NCBI RefSeq assembly: GCF_000204015.1 | Contig: NZ_GL883079.1 | Location: 315,954-375,382, forward strand | Length of the DNA stretch: 59,429 nt | Source: Asticcacaulis biprosthecium C19 | GTDB lineage: Bacteria > Pseudomonadota > Alphaproteobacteria > Caulobacterales > Caulobacteraceae | Direction of reading: 5' to 3' | Shown: positions 24,142 through 33,900 of the stretch, one piece after another | Position numbering within the stretch: the first letter of the stretch is position 1 | Layout: every line of letters begins with the position of its first letter | Translations under genes and position numbers: made by a program | Notes under the pieces: generated by a model | Told to the model about the DNA's origin: nothing | Databases searched by the model: none | Seen by the model: only the letters and a program-made list of their open reading frames with translations

Positions 24142-25587
24142 TTAGTGATCCATGACTTCGTCGTGTTGCGACGAGTCCAGACCGGCTTCTTCATCGGCTT
24201 CCGACACCCGCAGGCCCGTCGTGAACTTGCAGATAACGAGGATGATGAAGGTACCAACAACCGACCAGGCGATGGTAACGCCAAGGCCGAAAAGCTGATT
24301 CGGAACCGAAGCACCGGCAGCCAGGGAGTTGATGCTTTCGTCGGCGAAGACACCCGTCAGGACGGCGCCGAGGATACCGCCGGCGCCGTGGATGCCGAAG
24401 GCGTCCAGGGAGTCGTCGTAGCCCAGCAGCTTCTTGATCCAGGTGGCAGCGAGATAGCAGACTGGACCAGCAGCAGCGCCGATGATCATGGCCGAGAGCG
24501 GTGTAACAAAGCCGCAGGCCGGGGTGATGGCGACCAGACCGGCAATCAGGCCAGACAGGATACCGATCAGCGACGGCTTGCCGCGGAAGATCCACTCAAC
24601 GATCTTCCAGGTCAGGCCGGCAGCACACGTGGCCAGCAGGGTGTTCAACAGGGCAACCGAAGCCACGGCATCACCCGCCCATTCGGAACCGGCGTTGAAG
24701 CCGATCCAGCCGACGAACAGCAGCGAAGCGCCGATCAGGACGAAGATGATGTTGTTGGGCGCCATATTCTCCGAGCCGTAACCCTTACGGCGACCCAGGA
24801 ACAAAGCGGCAACGAGGCCAGCAACACCCGAGTTGGTGTGAACGACGGCGCCACCGGCGAAGTCCTTCACGTTGAGACCACCCAGGAAACCACCGCCCCA
24901 GACCATGTGGCAGATCGGCGCGTAGACCAGGATCGACCACAAAGCCATGAACAGGATCAGGCCCGAGAACTTGACGCGTTCAGCAAAGGCACCGGTGATC
25001 AAGGCTGGCGTGATGATGGCAAAGGTCATCTGGTAAGCGATCCAGGTGTATTCCGGGACCGATGCCGTCGCCATGTATGCCGTTGTCGGCGTTACATTAT
25101 TCAGCAGAACGGTATCAAAACCACCGATCCACTTGTTTAGTTCCGCAGCCGGGAGGCCGAACAGATCCGACGAAACGGTGCCGAAGGCCAGGCTATAGCC
25201 CAGAGCCCACCAAAGAACAGCGACGACGCAGGTCACGGCGACCGACTGGGTCACGGTGGCGACGACGTTCTTCTTACGCACCATGCCGCCGTAGAACAGC
25301 GCCAGGCCCGGTAGGGTCATCATCAGCACCATCGCGGTGCTGAAGATCAGGAAGGTTGTATCGGCTTTATCGAGCGCCAGTTCTTTCTGGGACGCCAGTA
25401 GGGCCGGGGCTTCCGCGGCCGGAGCCGCTTCAGCGACGACTTCCGGAGCCGAGGCGGCTTCGGAAGCAATGGCTTCGGCTGAGGCCACCGCAGTGTCCTG
25501 AGCCAGAGCTATGCTGGCGGCGGGGGCCACCAGAAGGAGGGCAGCGGCCGCAGCCACAGCTCTCGAGAGTTTGATCCACGTTTTCAA
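24142..25587 (-). CDS. amt: Ammonium transporter (Amt/MEP family)
   Basis: 481 residues if translation starts at TTG 25587, preferred because AAGGGGGA sits just upstream and the product then starts MKTWIKLSRAVAAAAALLLV, a signal peptide; ATG 25617 would add 10 residues. Residues about 31-75 form an unusual Ala/Glu-rich periplasmic leader. The Amt domain follows with 11 membrane segments: TTFLIFSTAMVLMMTLPGLALFYGGMVRKKN, the family motif DFAGGAVVHTNSGVAGLVAAL with the first pore His, and the second pore His in DAFGIHGAGGILG. The C-terminal tail is cytoplasmic. GlnB, encoded upstream, is the expected blocking partner. Own terminator and a 339-base upstream gap. Confidence 0.93.
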   Translation of the reverse strand: MKTWIKLSRAVAAAAALLLVAPAASIALAQDTAVASAEAIASEAASAPEVVAEAAPAAEAPALLASQKELALDKADTTFLIFSTAMVLMMTLPGLALFYGGMVRKKNVVATVTQSVAVTCVVAVLWWALGYSLAFGTVSSDLFGLPAAELNKWIGGFDTVLLNNVTPTTAYMATASVPEYTWIAYQMTFAIITPALITGAFAERVKFSGLILFMALWSILVYAPICHMVWGGGFLGGLNVKDFAGGAVVHTNSGVAGLVAALFLGRRKGYGSENMAPNNIIFVLIGASLLFVGWIGFNAGSEWAGDAVASVALLNTLLATCAAGLTWKIVEWIFRGKPSLIGILSGLIAGLVAITPACGFVTPLSAMIIGAAAGPVCYLAATWIKKLLGYDDSLDAFGIHGAGGILGAVLTGVFADESINSLAAGASVPNQLFGLGVTIAWSVVGTFIILVICKFTTGLRVSEADEEAGLDSSQHDEVMDH

Positions 25588-25847
25588 AGTATCCCCCTTG
25601 GATAGCGGATATTGCACGTGCTCACAGTGCCGTGAGTTCAGGGGATCGGAAAGGCTAATGTGTGCTTAACGCGGGGGGAGGCCGGATCGCATCGCCGTTT
25701 GCGTCATTTATGTGTCAAATTGTGGCCTAAGCCGCCTAAAACACCACAAATAGAGGTGGTTGCATACGAAACCAATTTAGTTTCAGCAGAAATAAAATTT
25801 GTATGATAATTTTGGGGCGCTTTTCTGCAAAATCGGCAGAAAACGAA
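25588..25847. other. Region upstream of amt, with an extra hairpin
   Basis: 260 bases between the amt start and the glnA terminator. TTTTCTGC (25821-25828) and GCAGAAAA (25836-25843) form an 8-bp hairpin next to the glnA terminator. No convincing sigma-54 promoter (GG-N10-GC) was found for amt; the nearest candidate has the wrong spacing. Confidence 0.5.
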
Positions 25848-25875
25848 ACAGGCCGCCCTTTTCGGAGCGGCCTGT
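25848..25875 (-). terminator. Intrinsic terminator of glnBA
   Basis: ACAGGCCGC (25848-25856) pairs perfectly with GCGGCCTGT (25867-25875); on the minus strand it is followed by TTCGTTTTC. It begins about 52 bases after the glnA stop. Confidence 0.8.
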
Positions 25876-25926
25876 AACAGATGGTAATGCCTGTGGCAAA
25901 TGACAAGTCCTGTCAGATACCGAACC

Positions 25927-27333
25927 TTAGCACTTATAGTACATGTCGAATTCGACCGGGTGCGGGCGCAGTTCCAGGTTCATGACTTCTTCCATCTTCA
26001 GATCGATGTAGGAATCGATGAAGTCGTCGTCCATGACGCCGCCCTTTTTGAGGAAGGCACGGTCCTTATCCAGGTTCTGCAGGGCTTCACGCAGGCTGCC
26101 GCAGACTTCCGGAATGTTCTTTTGCTCTTCGGGCGGCAGGTGGTACAGGTCCTTGTCCGCCGGAGCGCCCGGATCGATGCGGTTCTCGATACCGTCGAGG
26201 CCGGCCATCAGCAGAGCAACAAAGGTCAGGTAGGGGTTGCCCATCGGATCCGGGAAGCGCGCTTCGATACGCTTGCCCTTTGGCGAGGACACCCACGGAA
26301 TACGGATCGAAGCGGAGCGGTTGCGGGCCGAGTAGGCCAGCTTCACCGGGGCTTCGTAGCCGGGAACCAGGCGCTTGTAGCTGTTGGTTGTCGAGTTGGC
26401 AAAGGCGTTGATGGCCTTGGCGTGCTTGATGATGCCGCCGATGTACCACAGGCACATGTCGGACAGGCCGGCATACTTGTCGCCGGCAAACAGAGGCTTG
26501 CCGTTATTCCAGATCGACTGGTGGACGTGCATGCCCGAACCGTTGTCGCCGAACATTGGCTTGGCCATAAAAGTGGCCGTCTTGCCGTAGGCGTGGGCGA
26601 CGTTGTGAACGACGTACTTATAGAGCTGCAGGCGGTCGGCCATGGTCAGCATGTCCGAGAACTTCAGGCCCAGTTCGTGTTGGGCTGGAGCCACTTCGTG
26701 GTGGTGCTTTTCCGGTTCCATGCCCAGTTCGCCCATGACGGCCAGCATTTCGCCGCGCAGATCCTGCGCCGAGTCGACCGGGTTTACGGGGAAGTAGCCG
26801 CCCTTGATGCCCGGGCGATGGCCCATATTGCCTTCGGGATAGACCTTGGCGGAGTTGCCCGGCAGTTCCGATGCGTCATAAGCATAGCCGGTGTTTTCCG
26901 GCGTGATCGACCAGCGGACATCGTCGAAGATGAAGAATTCGGCTTCCGGACCGAAATAGACGGTGTCGCCGACACCAGCCGACTTCACATAGGCCAGGGC
27001 CTTCTTAGCGATCGAACGCGGGTCGCGGTTATACGGCTCGTTGGTGTCGGGGTTCACCACGTCGCAGAACAGGAAGAGGGTGGTCTGCTGATAGAAGGGG
27101 TCGATATAGGCCGTCTTCAGGTCGGGACGCAGCTTCATGTCCGACTCATTGATCGCCTTCCAGCCGGCGATCGACGAACCGTCGAACATGGTGCCGTCAT
27201 CGAGAAAATCGTCGTCGACCAGGTCGATGTCGAAAGTTACGTGGTGCATTTTGCCGCGCACGTCGGAGAAGCGCACGTCAACATACTTGACGTCCTTTTC
27301 CTTGATGAGCTTGAGAATGTCGGCAGAAGTCAT
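25927..27333 (-). CDS. glnA: Glutamine synthetase type I (GlnA)
   Basis: 468 residues, standard for GSI, which makes glutamine from glutamate, ammonia and ATP. Seen: [20 protein letters not shown], the metal-ligand stretch [42 protein letters not shown], and [24 protein letters not shown]. The adenylylation Tyr397 is present in [17 protein letters not shown] at the same number as in E. coli, so control by GlnE is expected. The C-terminus [11 protein letters not shown] is near-canonical. Lies 40 bases behind glnB, the usual alphaproteobacterial glnBA operon. Confidence 0.97.
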   Translation of the reverse strand: MTSADILKLIKEKDVKYVDVRFSDVRGKMHHVTFDIDLVDDDFLDDGTMFDGSSIAGWKAINESDMKLRPDLKTAYIDPFYQQTTLFLFCDVVNPDTNEPYNRDPRSIAKKALAYVKSAGVGDTVYFGPEAEFFIFDDVRWSITPENTGYAYDASELPGNSAKVYPEGNMGHRPGIKGGYFPVNPVDSAQDLRGEMLAVMGELGMEPEKHHHEVAPAQHELGLKFSDMLTMADRLQLYKYVVHNVAHAYGKTATFMAKPMFGDNGSGMHVHQSIWNNGKPLFAGDKYAGLSDMCLWYIGGIIKHAKAINAFANSTTNSYKRLVPGYEAPVKLAYSARNRSASIRIPWVSSPKGKRIEARFPDPMGNPYLTFVALLMAGLDGIENRIDPGAPADKDLYHLPPEEQKNIPEVCGSLREALQNLDKDRAFLKKGGVMDDDFIDSYIDLKMEEVMNLELRPHPVEFDMYYKC

Positions 27334-27373
27334 GTTTGACGCCCCGTTAAGCCGTTAATACAAAAGAGAAGTC

Positions 27374-28046
<673 letters not shown>

Positions 28047-29978
28047 TCAGATCGGCAGCCAACCACTGGCCTTGCGTCGGCGCGCCACTAAGGTCGTAAG
28101 TTCGGGGGATGATTTCCAGAGCGCCTGATAGGCCTTGGATTTTGTGACGGCCGAGGGCATCGGGGTGTGGCCTGAGGGCAGGGCCCACGGCAGGTAAAGG
28201 GAGCCCTGGTCGACCGCTCGGCGCAACAAGGTGACGGCGCGGTCGCTATTTCCGGCATGCGCATATTCGACAGCGAGAGCAAACAATTGGTCCCCTTGGC
28301 TTTTGCCGTAGCCCGCACGCTCGGTCGTTGGTGACTCCGTCTCGGCAAGGTCGTTGTCGAGGGAAAGTAAATAGGCTTTCGGACGACCGTCCAACGCGTC
28401 GGCCGCCTTTGCGATACGGTCCAATAACATCGCGACGTCTTGTGGCGGCGACCTATTCCACAGTTCGTCGAAGGAGAGCCGGTGCAGTTCGCGCAGGGAG
28501 TCCGCCCGCCGCTGGCCCAGGCGCATAAGGTATAACTCGCGCAGCACGAAGGCATTGCCGCGGTCGCGGCGAAGAAGATCTGAATACAGCTCAGCGGCCT
28601 TGTCGTGCTTGCCGGAACAATGAAGCAGGCGCGGAACGGCCAATTGTCGCCACACGTCATCGGGGGCCAGGCCTGCGGCTATCCGGGCGTATCGCAGCCC
28701 CTCGCCACACCGGTTCATCAGCCCCAGAAGGTAAGCGTACCAGAGGTTTCCGTCCTGAGAGTTAGGATCAATTGCGACGGCTCGCAACAGCAGGCGTTCG
28801 CTTTCGTCCCATTTCTGGCGCATCATCAGGTCACGGCCAGCGGCGGCAAGTACGTCCGGATTGTCAGGATCCGCAGCGACCGCACGCGTAAGGAACGACT
28901 CGGCGCGGCGCTGGCGAGCTTCATACATCTCGATGTTTTCGCCGTCGCGAGGGAAGAGCGGCAGGGCTTCAACCTCATATTTTAACATCAGTGCTCCGGA
29001 GGAATTCAAATCGCGCACCAAGGCTTCGGTCGCCTGACGGTCGACCGATGACATGGCTGCCGCGAACCTTTCCCAATCACGATTGTGCCGGGCCTCGTGG
29101 GCTTGCGACAGGGTTCGCCGCGCTGAGGTAATCAAGCTTTTGACAACGGGATCGGGCGCTTGAAGAGACGTTGTGCGGGCCAGCGAGTCATCGCCCAGCA
29201 TGACGGCAAAATACTGCGCCGCGGCTGCTACCGCGCGTTCCTGGGTACTTGGCTCGTTGAACGTGGCGGCCGCGAAGCGCGCGCTCCAGACCTGTCTTTG
29301 CGTGGCGGGCTGCATAAGGACCAGTTGAACATCCGGTTGCTCCGGCGTCGCTTCCAATGCCCCGCTCAGAACGAAATCGGCGCTTGGCGCGTCTTTGGTA
29401 AGGCGAATGCCGCGCATGCGCGACAGGGTGTGATGTATGTGCGCCGAAAGTGTAGCGGCGCTGGGGCGAGATGCGGGGTTCTCAGACTCAAAGGTTTGTA
29501 TGGCGACCAGATAAGTCTTTGCCGATGATTCACGGTAAAAGACGTAGGCCGTGCCGGTCATCATGATCAATGCCAACACCATTGCGCCAACCATCCAAAA
29601 ACGCCGTCGCGTCGTTAAGCGGTTCGTCGGGACGTTCTCGGCAACTCCGAGGATGTTCGTCTCGACAGCATTCAGCCGGTAGCCGATCTTGCGCACGGTT
29701 GTCAGGGAAAACCCCTGCGATCGCCGTGCGACGTGGCGCAGCCGGGTGATCACACGATTGATGGCGTCTTCGCTGATCGCACGTCCATCCCAAGCCTGCT
29801 CGATCAGGGAGTCGCGCGAAACCACGTCTCCGGCACGCCCGATCAGAATCAGCAGGACCCGCATGACCTGCGGTTCCAGGCTTTCCGTTCCAGAGGGCCA
29901 AGTGACTTCGCACGCAGAAGGCTTGATCCGCAGGTTCCCGAAGTCGCAGTCCGGTTGCTGGGCAAGAGGAGATTGCAT
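28047..29978 (-). CDS. CadC-like membrane-bound winged-helix regulator with TPR-like C-terminus
   Basis: 643 residues from ATG 29978 (weak ribosome binding site). Residues about 10-110 form an OmpR/PhoB-type winged helix (VTWPSGTESLEPQVMRVLLILI, DSLIEQAWDGRAISEDAINRVITRLR, TTVRKIGYRLN). One transmembrane helix follows at about 135-155 (FWMVGAMVLALIMMTGTAYVFY). The remaining 490 residues are periplasmic by the CadC/ToxR model and helical, with TPR-like units such as FLTRAVAADPDNPDVLAAAG and LLRAVAIDPNSQDGNLWYAYL. Such proteins sense an outer signal and bind DNA directly. It is divergent from the membrane protein and RTX protease at 30127-35508, which are candidate targets. Confidence 0.85.
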   Translation of the reverse strand: MQSPLAQQPDCDFGNLRIKPSACEVTWPSGTESLEPQVMRVLLILIGRAGDVVSRDSLIEQAWDGRAISEDAINRVITRLRHVARRSQGFSLTTVRKIGYRLNAVETNILGVAENVPTNRLTTRRRFWMVGAMVLALIMMTGTAYVFYRESSAKTYLVAIQTFESENPASRPSAATLSAHIHHTLSRMRGIRLTKDAPSADFVLSGALEATPEQPDVQLVLMQPATQRQVWSARFAAATFNEPSTQERAVAAAAQYFAVMLGDDSLARTTSLQAPDPVVKSLITSARRTLSQAHEARHNRDWERFAAAMSSVDRQATEALVRDLNSSGALMLKYEVEALPLFPRDGENIEMYEARQRRAESFLTRAVAADPDNPDVLAAAGRDLMMRQKWDESERLLLRAVAIDPNSQDGNLWYAYLLGLMNRCGEGLRYARIAAGLAPDDVWRQLAVPRLLHCSGKHDKAAELYSDLLRRDRGNAFVLRELYLMRLGQRRADSLRELHRLSFDELWNRSPPQDVAMLLDRIAKAADALDGRPKAYLLSLDNDLAETESPTTERAGYGKSQGDQLFALAVEYAHAGNSDRAVTLLRRAVDQGSLYLPWALPSGHTPMPSAVTKSKAYQALWKSSPELTTLVARRRKASGWLPI

Positions 29979-30126
29979 GTGGGGGTTCCGTTCGCCCTGT
30001 GGGTTGCGGCACCATAGCAGCGATGTCATCGTGTGAAAATCAGGTTTTCCTCAGGTTTCGGTCCTGTCTGTTTCTCGCCCTTTCGCTCTACATGCGCCGG
30101 CGGACAGACGCCAAAAGGACGATGAC

Positions 30127-30821
30127 ATGGACAACGAGACCAGGCACATAACACCCTCCGCCGAGGCGTGGGAACGAAAAGCTTATTTGGGGCTCGCCAT
30201 CGCGATCGCCGTGACGGTCATAGTCGGTTTTGGATTGAATGCCGGCAGGTACAATTTCAACCCCTCCGTCTTTCCCGCTCATGTCCACTTGCATGGCCTG
30301 GTCTTCATGTCCTGGGTCGCGCTCTACGTCGTTCAGTGCGTTGTGGTCGTGGTGGGGCGGGTTGCATGGCATCGGCGGCTTGGCGTCGCAGGCGCGGCCT
30401 TGGCGGTGATGATGCTCGGGCTTGGGCTTTACACGACGGTACTTTGCCTTCAGCGCGGGGCCGTGCCGCCGTTTTTCTCGCCGGCCCTGTTCCTGGTGAT
30501 CGATGGTCTTGGCATCATTATGTTCTTTGTCCTCGTTGCTGCGGCAATCCTCGTTCGGCAGCGATCCGACTGGCACAAGCGGCTGATGCTGGGCGCTACA
30601 ATATTGGTGACCTCACCCGCCATCGGACGAATCCTGCCGATGCCACTGTTGGGGCCATGGCCAGTTGGGCGGTTTACGCTGCAATGATGGTGTTTTTGGC
30701 TGTCGCGGTCTGGTTCGATATCCGGGGACGTGGTCGCGTTCATCCCGCCCTGTTGGTGGTCGGTCTGGTTTATTCGATGTTGCAGATTTTGCTCGGACCG
30801 ATTGCCGGCTCCCCCCGATAA
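30127..30821 (+). pseudogene. Polytopic membrane protein with a frameshift in a G4 run
   Basis: The first frame (ATG 30127, weak ribosome binding site) encodes about six hydrophobic segments and the stretch FPAHVHLHGLVFMSWVALYVVQ, then loses sense after RILPMPLLG and stops at 30687. The +1 frame continues as MASWAVYAAMMVFLAVAVWF, DIRGRGRVHPALLVVGLVYS and MLQILLGPIAGSPR to 30821. Adding one G to the run GGGG (30651-30654) joins the two as LLG-AMASW and gives 231 codons. The full product would have seven transmembrane segments with several histidines in the first loop. Uncharacterised family. Sequencing error is more likely than real loss, given the same pattern elsewhere in the window. Confidence 0.75.
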
Positions 30822-30945
30822 CCGCCCTCGTTCAATATCTGACGGCCGCCTAGGGCTGCGTCGGACTGTTCGGCGCCAGGATGCGCGCCAGACCCAAAGA
30901 ATTCGAAACACGCCTTAATTTTATACTTCCCAAAGAGGTTGCCCC

Positions 30946-33900
30946 ATGCGCTTCAAATCGCCCTTTGACGACGATGCCCGCCCCTTCATCCACAGCTATC
31001 GTCCTGATGATAATCCGCCACCTGAATTTCACACAAGCGCTTTGCAGCAGGTGAGTTTATCCGTTCCACAATCCGCAAATATGGCGCATCTGCCGGTCGT
31101 CTTGGCACCGTCTTTGACGGGGACGATGTTGTCCGACACGCGCTCCGTTTCGGTTGCCGCCGGGGTCACCGGGAGTTCAGGGCCGGGATTGGCCAGCGCG
31201 CTGTGGACGTATGTTTATGATCCCACGGATGGTCGCTATGAGTTTTCTCATGACCAGGACATCGATGCGGTGCTGATCGGTTCACGTTGGGACATCACCA
31301 ACTTGACCTTTAGCTTTCCAGTATCGGGAAGCGTCTATCAGCCGGGCTACGACAGTCCGGGCTTTGTGACAAACCATATCGCCTTCAATGCGATGCAGCA
31401 GACTGCGGTGCGCTTGCTCCTCGGCCAGGTCGCGGGTTTTACGCTCCTGTCATTTACTGAAATCACGGAAACGAGCAATACGCATGCCGTTCTGCGCTTT
31501 TCCCAGACCAGTGACAGTGGCGTGCCGACGGCGGAGGGCCGTTTCCCTGGCCCAGACGTGGGCGATGGTGACGTTTGGGTGGGTACGTCGACAGATCAAT
31601 TGGCCTATACAGTCCCTCAGTCCGGCAACTGGGGCATGGACATGCTGCTTCATGAGACCGGACATACCATGGGCCTTAAGCACGGCCATTCAGACTATAC
31701 GGATTTCGATCTGACCATAGACGGACATGTAAGCACGTTCATGCCGGGGCCGAGATATGGGACGCAGGCCCTGCCTACCGACCACGACAGCTCCGCCTAC
31801 TCGGTCATGACTTACCGTTCCGATCCTGGAAACGTCATGATGACACCACAAAGCAGCCTCTACGATATGGCGCAGACCTATATGCAGAACGACATTGCCG
31901 CTTTGCAATATCTTTACGGTGCAAACTTCAACGTGAACGCCACGGACTCCGTTTACACGTTCGACACCAGTACCGGCGAAATGTTTATTAATGGCGTCGG
32001 TCAGGGCATTCCGACACGGCCGGACGGCGATGTCGGCAAGATATTTCGCACGATTTGGGATGGCGGCGGCAACGATACCTATAACCTTTCAAATTCTTTC
32101 CGGAACCAGACCGTCGATCTTAATCCCGGTGGTTGGACGATTTTCAATGACCGGCAACTGGCGGATTTGCGGGGAGGCGATCCGGATGTCACGGTTAATG
32201 CGCCGGGGAATTTCGCCAACGCCCGTCTGTACAATTTCGATACGCGTTCGCTGATTGAAAATGTCACCACCGGCGCGGGCCACGACACCATCTACGGCAA
32301 TACCGCTCGAAACCATATCCAGGCTGGAGGGGGCGATGACCTGGTTTATGGCGGCGATGGCTGGGATACCCTGGAGGGGGGCTTCAGCAATGACACGCTC
32401 GAGGGAGGCGACGGCTATGACCGCCTTAACGGCGGCGACGGTCAAGACAGTTTAATAGGGGGCACCGGTGACGACACGATTTTAGGTGGGGATGGCACCG
32501 ACACCCTTGACGGCGGTGGCGGGGACGACGTGCTTCGCGGCGAAACCGGCGGCGGCGGCAGTGCTCGCGGCGGAACTGGAAACGATACCTATTATATGAG
32601 TGGCGGTTACATTTTCGAATTGCCTGGGGAGGGGCTGGATGTGCTCTTCGCCGAGGACAACGCCGACCTGGATGACAATGTCGAGACCCTTTATCTGATA
32701 GGCGACGGCAATTACCGGGGAATCGGCAATGCCAGCCATAACCTTATTGTCGGGAATGCCGGCAACAATCGGCTGGATGGCGGCGAGGGCAACGATACCT
32801 TGCAGGGCGGCAGTGGAAACGACGAGCTGATCGCTGGCGGGATCCTCGGCACCGGTTTGCTGGAGGGGGAGGCCGGAGACGACATTCTGCGGTCCTCCGG
32901 CATGGGCGATTACTACGGTGGCGAGGGCAACGATACGATTTGGGCGGGGTTCAGCTTCGTCGGCACCGAATATCTCTACGGCGAGGAGGGCTTTGACATC
33001 CTCAATGCCAGCGTAACACCGCTGAACTATAGCTTCGATTTTTTCAGTGGTCTCAGCAACTGGGCCAGCCAAAGACTTAGCGGCTTCGAAGGCATTATTA
33101 CCGGCGTGGGCCTTGATCACATTGTCGGCGACGACGAAGCCAACATGATCGAGACGGGAGGCGGCGATGACACTCTGAACGGAGGTTACGGCGACGACAC
33201 CCTTATCGGCGGCGAAGGCGGAGACATTATCGTTGCCGGCCAGGGAGGTGACGGCGCAGATTGGGTAGACGGAGGCGAGGGCAACGACGTCATAACCACA
33301 TCGGGTGTCGGCGACTATTTCGGTGGCGGCGGGAACGACACCATTCGCGCCGGAATGGACGGAAACGGCATTGAGTTTGTTGATGGTGGCGAAGGCGTAG
33401 ACCTGCTGGACCTGGGGCTGACTATTCACGACTACGTCCTGAACCTCGCAACAGGTGCCGTTGCCTCCAATCCGGATGAGACCTTTGTGGGATTCGAACT
33501 GGTCTTCACCGGCAGCGGACATGATAGCATCACCGGTTCTGATGGCTACAACATCATCGCTACGGGAAGCGGCAACGATACCGTCGATGGAGGCGCAGGT
33601 TTTGACGATCTCGATGGCGGTGACGGGCTTGATACGCTGGACTATTCCAGCGCCGGCGTGACCCTGGCGGGTATGGTTGTGGACCTGAGCCTCGCGACGC
33701 TGACCAAAGGCGGTCAGACCGAATACGTCCTCAACTTTGAAAACGTCATCGGTGCCGCGGCCAATGAGACCTATTTCGGCACGGTTGACGGCAACCGGCT
33801 CGATGGCGGTATAGGCGTTGACGTTTTGCGGGGCGGCCTGGGTGACGATACCTATGTTGTCGACAACAGCAATGACAAGGTTTTTGAGGCCGCTGGGGAA

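Noticed and set aside
25588-25926. Sigma-54 promoter for amt
   Set aside because: The best candidate has GG and GC only 8 bases apart instead of 10.
25900-27339. 479-codon open frame antisense to glnA
   Set aside because: Codon-aligned shadow of a fully conserved glutamine synthetase.
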